NCBI GenBank assembly: GCA_020718645.1
Contig: DYRQ01000001.1
Span: forward strand, 29,275 to 74,631
Length of the DNA stretch: 45,357 bases
Reading direction: 5' to 3'
From: Verrucomicrobium spinosum
Lineage (GTDB): Bacteria; Verrucomicrobiota; Verrucomicrobiia; JADLBR01; JAIBCM01
The first letter of the stretch is position 1. The number at the start of each line of letters is the position of its first letter. This document shows positions 1 to 9,836 of the stretch, one piece after another. The notes beneath the pieces were generated by a model, which was given only the letters and a program-made list of their open reading frames with translations, did no database searches and was not told where the DNA came from. The translations under genes were made by a program, and so were the position numbers.

Positions 1-2
1 AC

Positions 3-221
3 CGCCATCACTTTGATTTTGGCGACCCCAGTTACATGCAGGAAATATACGAAATGGGAGAGGACAACCACCGCTCCGGGGGCGGGTTTCAATCCATGCG
101 AGGAGCGCGCGGCTCAGCGCATAGCCTCTATGTGAACCGGACTTATTATGGGTTATACAGCTTGCTAGCGCGATTGAAAGCACGCGTCCAAACCCATGCT
201 CCAATTCCTGAACTGGTGTAG
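3..221 (+). CDS. C-terminal fragment of an ABC1/AarF/UbiB-type kinase-like protein (5' truncated by window edge)
   Basis: Open frame continues upstream of the 36..221 ORF to the window edge (RHHFDFGDPSYMQEIYEMGE...SLYVNRTYYGLYSLLARLKARVQ). The tail resembles ABC1-family C-termini. Confidence 0.45.
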   Translation, partial: RHHFDFGDPSYMQEIYEMGEDNHRSGGGFQSMRGARGSAHSLYVNRTYYGLYSLLARLKARVQTHAPIPELV

Positions 222-335
222 TCCGGTTTATTCTAAAAATACCCAACTGATAATCAGGGGAATCTAAAGCTAATTTCGTGAATCTTGTCTGGGCGGGTGC
301 TGGGAACACTGGTCTCTAGCTGGCCAAGGGCGGAT

Positions 336-1619
336 TCAGGCGGCTTTGCGGTGCCTGTGCAGAACGAGTTGGGCAGGTTGACCACAGGAGATAGTCTCAC
401 CAGTCACCACCACTTCCGCGACATCATCGCGAGATGGAATTTCAAACAGGACATCCTGCATGACCCGCTCAAAGATGGAGCGGAGGGCTCGAGCGCCCGT
501 GCCTTTGGAGATGGCTTCAGCGGCCATGGCCTCCAGTGCCTCGGGTTTGATAGTGAGCCGCACCCCCTCGAGCAAAAGCAGTTTGGTGAATTGCTTGACC
601 AAGGCGTTGCGAGGCTCCTTGAGCACCCGGACCAACTCGGATTGATCCAACTCCCGCAAGGAGGTGATCACGGGCAGACGCCCGACAAATTCGGGGATCA
701 TCCCAAAGCGAACCAGATCCTCCGGTTCAGCTTTCTGCAAAATATGATCGAGCGGCACAGCGCCGCCTGTGGCACCACCTTGATCTTGTATAAAGCCAAG
801 AACTCGATGACCGAGACGACGGGAAATAATGGACTCGAGACCAACAAAAGCCCCACCGCAGATGAACAGGATTTTTTCGGTATTCACTTGGATATACTCC
901 TGCTGCGGGTGCTTGCGTCCGCCTTGGGGAGGGACATTGCAAACACTGCCCTCCAATATTTTCAGCAAGCCTTGCTGCACCCCTTCACCCGATACATCGC
1001 GGGTGATGGAGACATTCTCTGTCTTGCGCCCGATCTTGTCTATCTCGTCAACATAGACGATACCCATCTCGGCTTTTTTAATGTCGTAAGAAGCGTTCTG
1101 CACGAGGCGCAAAATAATAGACTCCACATCTTCGCCCACATAACCCGCCTCGGTCAGCGTCGTGGCATCGGCGATGGTGAAGGGAACATCCAACATTTTG
1201 GCAAGCGTCTTTGCCAAGAGCGTCTTGCCAGAACCTGTGGGACCCATGAGCAATATATTGCTCTTCTCGATGTCAACCTCGTCAGCTTGCGGAATCTCTA
1301 AGCGCCCCTTGTCAGTCTGAGCTGCGGACACCGTGATGCGGCGGTAATGGTTATGAACGGCCACAGCCAAGGATCTCTTAGCGGCATCTTGCCCGATCAC
1401 ATGGCGATCCAGCTCAGCCTTGATCTCCGCCGGCTTGGGTATGCGAATCTGAAACGGGGCGCTCTTCGCATCGCCACCCGCTTCTCTACCGAGGATATTT
1501 TTACAAACAACTATGCAGCTATCACAGATGTAAACGCTGGGGCCAGCGATGAGGCGGCGAACCTCAGCAGCACTCTTCCCACAGAATGAGCAAGTCGTTG
1601 GAACATGGACACGAGCCAT
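336..1619 (-). CDS. clpX: ATP-dependent Clp protease ATP-binding subunit ClpX
   Basis: N-terminal C4 zinc finger (CSFCGKS...CDSC), Walker A GPTGSGKT, Walker [10 protein letters not shown], and GYVGEDVE pore region. Start placed at MARVHVPT rather than the upstream ORF start. Confidence 0.97.
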   Translation of the reverse strand: MARVHVPTTCSFCGKSAAEVRRLIAGPSVYICDSCIVVCKNILGREAGGDAKSAPFQIRIPKPAEIKAELDRHVIGQDAAKRSLAVAVHNHYRRITVSAAQTDKGRLEIPQADEVDIEKSNILLMGPTGSGKTLLAKTLAKMLDVPFTIADATTLTEAGYVGEDVESIILRLVQNASYDIKKAEMGIVYVDEIDKIGRKTENVSITRDVSGEGVQQGLLKILEGSVCNVPPQGGRKHPQQEYIQVNTEKILFICGGAFVGLESIISRRLGHRVLGFIQDQGGATGGAVPLDHILQKAEPEDLVRFGMIPEFVGRLPVITSLRELDQSELVRVLKEPRNALVKQFTKLLLLEGVRLTIKPEALEAMAAEAISKGTGARALRSIFERVMQDVLFEIPSRDDVAEVVVTGETISCGQPAQLVLHRHRKAA

Positions 1620-1744
1620 ACTAAGAATCTGCCTTCTTTTCGGCGCAGCACAAGCCGTTACTCCGCAACACGCCAAAAAAAAGCATCTGTATTTTCACAA
1701 AATAATGCTGTCCTACCGAAATTAACTGGTCTTATCTTGCTGTC

Positions 1745-3181
1745 ATGAACACCAACGCTGCACCTATCGTTCCTCGCAAAACTAAAATCATTGCTACCGT
1801 CGGTCCCGCGACCGAATCCCCTGAGGTATTGAGGGATCTGATCCTGAAGGGAGTTGGCATTTTCCGTTTGAACATGTCCCACTCCAAACACGAATGGGTT
1901 CGTAAAGTCGTAGCAGATATCCGCGCCATTAGCGCTGACACCCACCGTCAAGTCGGCCTGCTGCTCGACACGCAGGGGCCTGCCATCCGCACGGGTGAAC
2001 TCCAGTCCTCTCTCCAACTCAAACCCGGCGACACCTTCACCTTCACTGTCCGCGGTGAAAAAAGCGAAGAACTCCACTCAGTCGATGTGAACTACGATGG
2101 CCTCATCAACGACATTTCCGTTGGCGACACCGTGCTCGTAGACAACGGCGTGATCCACATGAAAGTTCTTTCCAAAGACGGCAACCAGATCCATTGCGAA
2201 GTCTTAACACCCGGCACTTTGGGCAGCCGCAAGCATATCAACTTGCCCGGTGTTCGCGTAAACCTCCCTGCCATGACCGAGAAGGATAAAGAAGATGTCA
2301 TGCTCGCCATCGAGCTGAACTTGGACTTCATCGCCCTGTCCTTCGTGCGCGAAGCGTCCGACATCCAATTGCTGCGCGACTTCCTCGCCGACCACGGCAA
2401 CAACCATGCCTTCACCATCATTGCCAAAGTCGAAGATCAAATCGCTATCAAGAATATCGATGAGATCATTGACGCTGCCGACGGTGTCATGGTGGCTCGT
2501 GGTGACCTCGGTATCGAGTGCCCTTACGAAGAGCTGCCCATCATCCAGCGTAAAATCGTCCGCCGTTGCGCGACCCAGTTCAAACCCGTGATTGTGGCCA
2601 CGCACATGCTGGAAAGCATGATCACCAACCCCGTGCCCACCCGCGCCGAAGTGACCGATGTCTCCAACGCTGTTTACGAGCAGGCGGACGCCATCATGCT
2701 CTCGGGCGAAACATCCGTGGGGCGTTACCCCGCCTCCTGCGTCGAGGTCATGGACAAAATTGCCCGCCGTGTGGAGATCACTGGCGGCCTCGATTACTCC
2801 CAAGAAGTGTCTCTCACCAAAGACGGCGACTCGATCCTCTCCTCCGCTGTCCACATGGCCAACACCATCCGCGCCGACGCGCTGCTGGTCTTCACCGTAG
2901 CTGGCAGATCAGCTCAACTGACCTCTGGTCTCCGTCCGAAATACAGCCCGATCTATGCCTTCTGCCCCTCCCCCGAGTTGGCAGCGCGCATGGTGCTTCT
3001 ACGCGGCGTCACCCCCATCCCGTTGCCTTTTGAAAAAGATCGCGAGATCACGATTGATGCGGCTCTTCATAGGCTCAAGCTCAAAAATTTGCTCAAGCCG
3101 GGCGCAAAAGTGGTGGTGGTCTCGCAGGTGTTGGCTTCGGACGAGTTGTTCGATTCGCTCCAGTTGCGCACTATCCACTAA
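1745..3181 (+). CDS. pyk: pyruvate kinase
   Basis: TKIIATVGPATESPEVL, RLNMSHSKHEW, MVARGDLGIE, MLSGETSVGRYP motifs across a full-length ORF. Confidence 0.97.
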   Translation: MNTNAAPIVPRKTKIIATVGPATESPEVLRDLILKGVGIFRLNMSHSKHEWVRKVVADIRAISADTHRQVGLLLDTQGPAIRTGELQSSLQLKPGDTFTFTVRGEKSEELHSVDVNYDGLINDISVGDTVLVDNGVIHMKVLSKDGNQIHCEVLTPGTLGSRKHINLPGVRVNLPAMTEKDKEDVMLAIELNLDFIALSFVREASDIQLLRDFLADHGNNHAFTIIAKVEDQIAIKNIDEIIDAADGVMVARGDLGIECPYEELPIIQRKIVRRCATQFKPVIVATHMLESMITNPVPTRAEVTDVSNAVYEQADAIMLSGETSVGRYPASCVEVMDKIARRVEITGGLDYSQEVSLTKDGDSILSSAVHMANTIRADALLVFTVAGRSAQLTSGLRPKYSPIYAFCPSPELAARMVLLRGVTPIPLPFEKDREITIDAALHRLKLKNLLKPGAKVVVVSQVLASDELFDSLQLRTIH

Positions 3182-3225
3182 AACAGCCCAGAACTGGGAA
3201 TTTTTCCCATTCGGAGATTATTTCT

Positions 3226-3255
3226 ACGGTGGTGCTTGCATAGCACCGCCGTTTT
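3226..3255 (+). terminator. Putative intrinsic terminator after pyk
   Basis: ACGGTGGTGC (3226-3235) / GCACCGCCGT (3243-3252) stem with one wobble, followed by TTTT. Confidence 0.6.
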
Positions 3256-3270
3256 AGCCAAGCTAGACCC

Positions 3271-3558
3271 ATGTTAAGTCTGGCCACCCGCGTCTGGTAT
3301 TCGTCCGAAAGGGCAGGGAAGAAAGTGGAGTATCCCCAGAACATCTCTCTCAACGAAGGGCTCATCAAAGTCATGTCTGGCTCTTTTGACCCCATGGAAG
3401 CCGAGAGCGTCTGCAGCCTGCTCGAGCAGGAAGGCAAAGTGCGTATCGACATCTCGGGGCTTTGCCACCGCATCGAGTTGGTGGACAAAGAACAGGCCAC
3501 CACTTTCAAGCGCCACCTCGTCACCACGCGCAAGATTGATGTCGCGCAGCTGCGGTGA
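3271..3558 (+). CDS. hypothetical protein, 95 aa
   Basis: Stand-alone ORF between pyk and the esterase. No family recognised. Confidence 0.45.
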   Translation: MLSLATRVWYSSERAGKKVEYPQNISLNEGLIKVMSGSFDPMEAESVCSLLEQEGKVRIDISGLCHRIELVDKEQATTFKRHLVTTRKIDVAQLR

Positions 3559-3640
3559 CCCCGACACGGGCAAGAGTCACTCCCAAGAACAGGGCTCACC
3601 ACTGCCCATCAGAAGCATAAACTCAGATTGCACCTGCGAT

Positions 3641-4596
3641 GTGCTGCAGACACACACATCTCCTAGAACACGCCTGTCTGCACCCCACTCGCTCATCGGC
3701 CAAATAACCTGGTGCGTCTGCCTGCTCGCCTGTCTTGTATTCGCCACCTGCTGCGACGCTCAAGAGATTCCAGCCCAAAAAAAACAACGCCTATCACAGT
3801 AACAACAGTCTCTTATTTGGGCTCCCAGCGCTCAGAAAAAATGGACATCTACACACCCTCAGAGCCTCGAGAACAAGATCTCCTGCGTCCTGCCATTCTC
3901 TACATACACGGAGGAGGATGGGCCAAAGGCAGTAGGCTGACCGAGAGAGACATATTCATTGCCAAGACCCTAGCTGAAAATGGTTATGTGGTCTTCTCCA
4001 TTGATTACCACCTGACACAGTTTAAGGGCGAGGCGTTCCACAGCGAGATTACTATACCTGGGTGGCCACAGAATATTTACGACTGCAAATCGGCAGTGCG
4101 CTTCATCCGGAAAAACGCGCAGAAATATCACATAGCCGATCAAAGCATCGCCGTCATGGGCTGCTCTGCTGGAGGTCACCTAGCTTTGCTGACTGCACTT
4201 TCTGCCACCAATCCAATACTCAACAGTGGTGGGCTCTACAGAGAGGTCCCCAGTCATGTTTCTTGTGTAGTGAGTTTTTATGGTATTCCAGACATCCGGA
4301 CCTGGGGAGGAGATGCTTTCATGGGTGTAGATCGGAGGCAATCCCCAGACCAGTGGTCACTCGCCTCTCCGGTCACTTACCTGACCAACAACAGCCCGCC
4401 AATCCTGCTCGTGCACGGAGACAAGGACCAAACCGTCAGTCTCAGCCTTGCAATTGATTTCTCGAATGAACTCAAAACACACAAAATCTCACATGCATTA
4501 CTCGTGCTCAAGGATGTTGGTCACAGCTTCGGCTTGGAACTCCCTCACCCAAATCTCAAAAAAAAGCTGCTCAGCTTCTTGGAACAACACCTCTAG
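3641..4596 (+). pseudogene. Secreted alpha/beta-hydrolase (esterase/lipase, BD-FAE-like) with apparent frameshift at an A8 run
   Basis: HGGGW oxyanion motif (AILYIHGGGWAKGS), nucleophile elbow MGCSAGG, and HGDKDQTV...DVGHSFG define the hydrolase in frame 1. The signal-peptide-like segment WCVCLLACLVFATCCDAQEIPAQKK is in frame 2 and stops at 3802. The frames join at AAAAAAAA (3777-3784). The 5' start is uncertain. Confidence 0.7.
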
Positions 4597-4789
4597 CAAC
4601 AGATAGCAGTATCTCGAGTTATACTGGCGCACCCCAGGTCTCCCATCAATTTCCAGAAGCTCACTATGGAAAACCTCCTCGCACCCATTCACGGCACCAG
4701 AACCGAGCTTTGCCAAAAGATCCAGAGCAAGTTTCTTTTTCCAAAATCTCTGCTTTTCAAAAAGCACTCTCCCGTCTAAGACAATCACG

Positions 4790-5755
4790 ATGAAGCAGCA
4801 CAGCCTCGAAGATATCCGAGCCCTCTACCACCAGCCAATTTTCCAACTGATTGACCAAGCCCGCAGCGTCCACCAACACCACTGGCACGACAACGAAGTG
4901 CAGCTTTGCAAGCTTCTGAGCATCAAAACAGGCGGATGCAGCGAGGATTGCAGCTATTGCGCCCAGAGCGCCCACCACGAAGCTCACCTGCCCGCTGGAA
5001 AACTCATGGGCTGCTCCGAAATCCTGCCCCTCGCTCAAGAAGCCAAAGAGTCTGGCGCAACCCGTTTCTGCATGGGTGCCGCCTGGAAGGGCATCCGCGA
5101 AGACGATCCCCGTTTCCCCTCGATTCTCCAGACCGTGCGCGAAGTGCGATCCCTCGGCATAGAAGTCTGCGTCACCCTGGGCTCTCTGTCTCAAGGCGCT
5201 GCCGACCAACTCAAGGAAGCTGGCCTGACCGCCTACAATCACAACATTGATACCAGCCCAGAATTTTATCCGAACATCGTGAGCACCCACTCCTTCGAAG
5301 ATCGTCTGCGCACCATCAAGCATATCCAAAATGCGGGTATCTCCGTCTGCTGCGGCGGCATCATCGGCATGGGCGAGAGCGAAGACGACCGCCTGAGGAT
5401 GCTCGAGGAACTCCTGAAATTCGAACCCCTGCCCGAGAGCATCCCGATCAACTGCCTCATCCCCATCGAGGGCACACCCCTAGAAGAACAGCCCCCGGTA
5501 GATGTCTTCGATCTCGTGCGCATGGTCGCCACCACGCGCATCCTTTTCCCACGCGCCAAGGTGCGCCTCTCCGCGGGCCGCTCCGAGATGAGCCGCGAAG
5601 GCCAAGCCCTCTGCTTCTACGCGGGTGCTAACTCAATCTTTTACGGCGACCGCCTCCTCACTGCCGACAATCCCGGGGAGTGCGAGGACCAGAAGCTTCT
5701 GAAAGATCTCAACCTCGTGCCGCTCGCCCCTGTGCCCGAGACCGCGCTTGCCTGA
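4790..5755 (+). CDS. bioB: biotin synthase
   Basis: Radical SAM CSEDCSYCAQS motif, FCMGAAWKG, YNHNIDTSPEFY, RLSAGRSEMS, FYAGANSIFYGD. Confidence 0.97.
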   Translation: MKQHSLEDIRALYHQPIFQLIDQARSVHQHHWHDNEVQLCKLLSIKTGGCSEDCSYCAQSAHHEAHLPAGKLMGCSEILPLAQEAKESGATRFCMGAAWKGIREDDPRFPSILQTVREVRSLGIEVCVTLGSLSQGAADQLKEAGLTAYNHNIDTSPEFYPNIVSTHSFEDRLRTIKHIQNAGISVCCGGIIGMGESEDDRLRMLEELLKFEPLPESIPINCLIPIEGTPLEEQPPVDVFDLVRMVATTRILFPRAKVRLSAGRSEMSREGQALCFYAGANSIFYGDRLLTADNPGECEDQKLLKDLNLVPLAPVPETALA

Positions 5756-5805
5756 GCTATCCGCTTCCCAAAAATCAATAACCAACCCACAGAAAGAGAG
5801 AGACC

Positions 5806-6984
5806 ATGACATTCGAACAAAAACTCGCCAGGCTCCGCGCCAAGCACGACGAACTCATTACCCGCCCCAACCTTGTGGACGAAAGCTGGTATAACGGCGT
5901 TTACGAACGCTACGAACATCCTGTTGTGACAGCCGCGCACGCTCCGCTGGAGTGGCGCTTTGACCTGAACCCCGCCACGAATCCCCACCTCCTCGAGCGG
6001 TTGGGCGTGAATGTCGCTTTCAATGCCGGTGCCATCGAGTGGGAAGGCAAGATCGTCCTCTGCGTGCGCGTGGAAGGCAACGACCGCAAATCGTTCTTCG
6101 CCATCGCCGAAAGCCCCAACGGCGTGGATAATTTCCGTTTCTGGGACGAGCCCGTTGTCATGCCCGAGACGGCCGATCCCGACACCAATGTCTATGACAT
6201 GCGCCTCGTCAAGCATGAGGACGGCTGGGTTTACGGCCTCTTCTGCACCGAGCGCAAAGACCCCAACGCGCCCAAAGGCGACCTCTCCTCTGCCGTAGCT
6301 CAGTGCGGCATTACACGCACCAAGGATCTGAAAAAATGGGAGCGCCTGCCCGATCTCAAATCCCGCTCGGCCCAGCAGCGCAATGTCGTGCTGCACCCTG
6401 AGTTCGTGAATGGCAAATACGCCCTCTACACCCGCCCACAAGACGGTTTCATTGACGCCGGCTCGGGTGGCGGCATCGGCTGGGCCTATTGCGACTCCAT
6501 GGAAAACGCTGTAACTGGCGAGGAGATCATCATAGACCCCCGCGTTTACCACACGATCAAAGAGAGCAAAAATGGCCTCGGCCCAGCACCGATCAAAACC
6601 CCCGAGGGTTGGCTCAACCTCGCTCACGGCGTCCGCGGTAGTGCCTCGGGTCTGCGCTATGTGCTCTACTGCTTCCTCTCGGACCTGAAAGAGCCTTGGA
6701 AAGTCACCCACCGCCCCAGCGGCTATTTCATTTCGGATGTAGATGATGAGCGTATCGGTGACCTGACCAACATCATCTTCGCCAACGGCTGGGTCGCCCG
6801 TGCTGATGGCTCGATCTTAGTTTACTACGCCTCCTGCGACACCCGCATGCATGTGGCCACCACCAGTGTCGCACGCCTGTTGGACTATGTGAAAAACACG
6901 CCCGAAGACCCCCTGCGCTCCGCCGCCTGCGTGCAGCAGCGCATTGAGCTGATCCGCAAGAACCACGCGTTTTTGAAAAAATAA
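5806..6984 (+). CDS. GH130-family glycoside phosphorylase (4-O-beta-D-mannosyl-D-glucose phosphorylase-like)
   Basis: Full-length match in character to GH130 subfamily 1: NPxxNPHLLERLGVNVAFNAGAIEWEGKIVLCVRVEG, RLVKHEDGWVYGLFCTERKD, VYYASCDTRMHVATTS. Confidence 0.88.
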   Translation: MTFEQKLARLRAKHDELITRPNLVDESWYNGVYERYEHPVVTAAHAPLEWRFDLNPATNPHLLERLGVNVAFNAGAIEWEGKIVLCVRVEGNDRKSFFAIAESPNGVDNFRFWDEPVVMPETADPDTNVYDMRLVKHEDGWVYGLFCTERKDPNAPKGDLSSAVAQCGITRTKDLKKWERLPDLKSRSAQQRNVVLHPEFVNGKYALYTRPQDGFIDAGSGGGIGWAYCDSMENAVTGEEIIIDPRVYHTIKESKNGLGPAPIKTPEGWLNLAHGVRGSASGLRYVLYCFLSDLKEPWKVTHRPSGYFISDVDDERIGDLTNIIFANGWVARADGSILVYYASCDTRMHVATTSVARLLDYVKNTPEDPLRSAACVQQRIELIRKNHAFLKK

Positions 6985-7008
6985 TTGCAGCCTTTACAGG
7001 AGTAGATC

Positions 7009-8208
7009 ATGGACAAAAAACAGATGACAGCCGCTCTGGCGGCTCTAGACAATTTCGCCATTGAAATCCCGAGTTGGGGTTTTGCTGACACCGGCACTCG
7101 GTTCGGCAAATTCCTCCAAGCCGGAGCCGCCATAGACACCGCCGACAAGCTCGCTGACGCGGGGCATGTGCATTCCCTCACGGGATGCTGCCCCACGGTA
7201 GCCGTGCATGTTCTGTGGGACTTTGCACCGGGTCAAAAAACCTCGGAAGTGGCCGCACAGGCGAAGAAATTCGGTGTGAAGATCGGTTCGATTAACCCGA
7301 ATCTTTTCCAAGATCAACACTACAAATTCGGCTCCTTCGGCAACGAGGATGCCGCCGTTCGCAAGGCCGCCTTGGACCATGTCCGCGACTCAGTAAAAAT
7401 CGGCCAAGCCGTGGGCAGCCGCTATCTCTCCCTCTGGTTCGCCGACGGTTCCAACTACCCTGGACAAGGCGACATCCGCGAACGCAAAGGCCATTTCGAG
7501 GAGTGTCTGAAAGCCACGCACAAAATGCTGGCCAAGGATCAAGTCATGCTCGTGGAATACAAACCCTACGAGCCCGCCTTCTACCACACCGACATCATGG
7601 ATTGGGGCATGGCCATGCTGCTGTCCAAAAAAGCCGGACCGCGCGCCAAAGTCCTCGTGGACACCGGACACCACTACCTCTCCCAGAACATCGAGCAGAT
7701 CGTGGCCGTGCTCTTGGACGAGGACATGCTCGGCGGTTTCCATTTCAATGATCGCCGCTACTCCGACGATGATCTCACGCTGGGCTCGATTGACCCCTAC
7801 CAGATCTTCCGCATCTTCCACGAGATCCACAAATTCTCCCACGACACAGGCAAGACCCCTGAGATCGCCTACATGATTGACCAGTCCCACAACATCAAGC
7901 CCAAGATAGAAGCGATGCTCCAGACCTCACTCATGGCCCAGGAACTCTTCGTCAAAGCTGCGCTCGTAGATGTCAAAGCCCTGCGAGTCTGCCAAGCCAA
8001 ACACAATGTGGTGGACGCTGAACTCCTGCTGAAAAATGCGTTCTTCACGGATGTCACCCCCGCCCTCCACGAATGGCGCCGCAAGCGTAAACTCCCGACC
8101 AATCCGCTCGAAGCCCACCGCAAGTCGGGCTATGCTGAATTGATCGCAAAAGAACGCACCCACCGCCGCAAAGAGCTTGGACTGGGTGGCGGAGGAGGCT
8201 TCGCCTGA
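7009..8208 (+). CDS. L-rhamnose isomerase-type sugar isomerase (Pseudomonas stutzeri RhaI-like)
   Basis: TIM-barrel sugar isomerase features: LWFADGSNYPGQGDIRERKGHFEECL, VEYKPYEPAFYHTDIMDWGMA, VLVDTGHHYLSQNIEQIVA, GGFHFNDRRYSDDDLTLGSIDPYQ. Confidence 0.87.
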   Translation: MDKKQMTAALAALDNFAIEIPSWGFADTGTRFGKFLQAGAAIDTADKLADAGHVHSLTGCCPTVAVHVLWDFAPGQKTSEVAAQAKKFGVKIGSINPNLFQDQHYKFGSFGNEDAAVRKAALDHVRDSVKIGQAVGSRYLSLWFADGSNYPGQGDIRERKGHFEECLKATHKMLAKDQVMLVEYKPYEPAFYHTDIMDWGMAMLLSKKAGPRAKVLVDTGHHYLSQNIEQIVAVLLDEDMLGGFHFNDRRYSDDDLTLGSIDPYQIFRIFHEIHKFSHDTGKTPEIAYMIDQSHNIKPKIEAMLQTSLMAQELFVKAALVDVKALRVCQAKHNVVDAELLLKNAFFTDVTPALHEWRRKRKLPTNPLEAHRKSGYAELIAKERTHRRKELGLGGGGGFA

Positions 8209-8231
8209 CGCAAGCCCGTCACCTAAATGTT

Positions 8232-8288
8232 ACAGGCTGGGTGATACTGCTCAGCGGGTTTTCCTTGCGCTAAGCCCCAGCCTGTTTT
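8232..8288 (+). terminator. Putative long hairpin terminator after the isomerase gene
   Basis: ACAGGCTGGG (8232-8241) / CCCAGCCTGT (8276-8285), then TTT. Confidence 0.45.
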
Positions 8289-8304
8289 CAATATACCTTT
8301 CACG

Positions 8305-8703
8305 ATGGCCGATATCCTTTTTAACTGTTCCAACTGTCAGACAGAGCTGGTCGTGGATGCCGAAGGAGCTGGACTTGAAATCGAATGTCCGAACTGCGGC
8401 ACAGCCTTGATCATACCCGATGGTCCTATCATCGAATCCAGCGAGGCGTCCGAACCCGAAACCAATCTGATCTATGACACCATAGTCTTGGAGGTAGAGC
8501 CCACCCCGGAGCAGCTCATGGCTGCCGATGGGGAACTCGCTGCCCAGCCTGAACAAGACTACTCGCACGAAGCCATAGTTGGCCTCAACAGTCTCACCCA
8601 ACCAGAGACAGCAAAGCCACCTCATTTAGATCAACAGCCTGTAGGGGCCACCCAGAAAATCACCCTACCCCCGCGCCGCCCCTTCGGCTCGCGGAGCCGG
8701 TAA
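8305..8703 (+). CDS. Zinc-ribbon N-terminal protein, function unknown
   Basis: FNCSNCQTELVVDAEGAGLEIECPNCGTALIIP, i.e. two CxxC pairs. Confidence 0.6.
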   Translation: MADILFNCSNCQTELVVDAEGAGLEIECPNCGTALIIPDGPIIESSEASEPETNLIYDTIVLEVEPTPEQLMAADGELAAQPEQDYSHEAIVGLNSLTQPETAKPPHLDQQPVGATQKITLPPRRPFGSRSR

Positions 8704-8724
8704 AACTAAAAGGAGAATCGAGCC

Positions 8725-9258
8725 GTGCCCGACATAGAATTCCAATGTCACCAGTGCGGCCTTGATCTCGTCGTTGATCAGGAAGGTGCTGGCCTTGAAA
8801 CCGAGTGTCCTTCCTGCTCGGCTATCCTACTCATCCCAGAGCCATCTGTCTCTTTTGCAGAATCCCCCACAGTTCACACCACGGCAGTCCCAGCATTCCC
8901 TACCCAAGAAAGCATCCGCCACACAGCGCCGATCCACATTGCCCTAGAGCAAACGCGCCCGGTGGATCCCTCCCATTTCTCTGAGGCAGACACCACCAGC
9001 AAGCGCACGCCCAAAAAACCTTTTGCCCCGTTTGCTGGCAAACAAAGCAGTTTTGAGCCTGCACCCTCCGCCCATCGGCCACCCATGACTCCGCTGGCCA
9101 CTGCGGATGACATCGTCATCCTGTCCCCCGAGAAGAAGCGCAAGGAGGTCGTGCGTGCCGACCACAGCATGAGCGTATGGAAAATGTTTTTTTACCTCGT
9201 GCTGGCGATCGCGTGGCTCACCTCCCTGACCACCTTTCTCAATACACGCTCGTGGTAA
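8725..9258 (+). CDS. Zinc-ribbon N-terminal protein with C-terminal transmembrane segment, paralog of the preceding gene
   Basis: FQCHQCGLDLVVDQEGAGLETECPSCSAILLIP parallels the upstream ORF. C-terminal hydrophobic MFFYLVLAIAWLTSLTTFL. GTG start. Confidence 0.6.
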   Translation: MPDIEFQCHQCGLDLVVDQEGAGLETECPSCSAILLIPEPSVSFAESPTVHTTAVPAFPTQESIRHTAPIHIALEQTRPVDPSHFSEADTTSKRTPKKPFAPFAGKQSSFEPAPSAHRPPMTPLATADDIVILSPEKKRKEVVRADHSMSVWKMFFYLVLAIAWLTSLTTFLNTRSW

Positions 9259-9312
9259 ACTCTCTGTTCTAAGGCTTGTCGCAGGTAACGGGTTTCGCTT
9301 CTCGCGCAGGTC

Positions 9313-9759
9313 TCACTCGACGGCTTCTATCATGCAGTAGATCCCGTGGATCATATCTTCCGTTTCCTGCAAATTTTCGCAAAACGCCTCAACACTATTC
9401 GTGCGGAGAACATAAGTCTGGAACACCACTGTTCCCATCTCGCTCTCATCACCACGCTCGCGGCGCACGCTAAATGTCCCTAAGCCACTACAAGCGTCAT
9501 TCCAGTTGAGCATTTCTACAAACACTTGAGCGCCGTGAAGCTCGTCAACTTCCATCAGGCAAACATCCAAATACCAACCAGTTTTATCAGGGTCAGGGCG
9601 CCAGAAAAATAAAATCTCTCTACCTACGACGCAATCGCTCTTGTGGCAAAACCCATTCTCAGTCCACTCCACCTCAATACCACAGGCATCGAAGAGATAC
9701 GCCAGATGGTCCACTTCATTCTCCAACACTTCACTTTCATATGTTTTTCTGTAGCTCAT
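9313..9759 (-). CDS. hypothetical protein, 148 aa (possibly YbjN/type III secretion chaperone-like fold)
   Basis: Coherent acidic ORF with weak resemblance to YbjN-like proteins (VFQTYVLRTNSVEAFCENL). Confidence 0.5.
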   Translation of the reverse strand: MSYRKTYESEVLENEVDHLAYLFDACGIEVEWTENGFCHKSDCVVGREILFFWRPDPDKTGWYLDVCLMEVDELHGAQVFVEMLNWNDACSGLGTFSVRRERGDESEMGTVVFQTYVLRTNSVEAFCENLQETEDMIHGIYCMIEAVE

Positions 9760-9836
9760 GGTTTCACGATGTCAGACAACCTAGGACATCCGCTGTCCTA
9801 CACCTTTTTTCTTTTAAATAATATCCAAGAGACGCC

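Noticed and set aside
285-1301. 338-aa plus-strand ORF antisense to clpX
   Set aside because: Lies entirely opposite a fully recognisable clpX; product has no coherent domain. Shadow ORF from codon bias.
4498-4788. 96-aa minus-strand ORF in the esterase-bioB gap
   Set aside because: Overlaps the 3' end of the hydrolase and has no recognised features; the intergenic gap alone is not enough support.
5641-6711. 356-aa minus-strand ORF overlapping bioB/GH130
   Set aside because: Antisense shadow of two clear coding genes.
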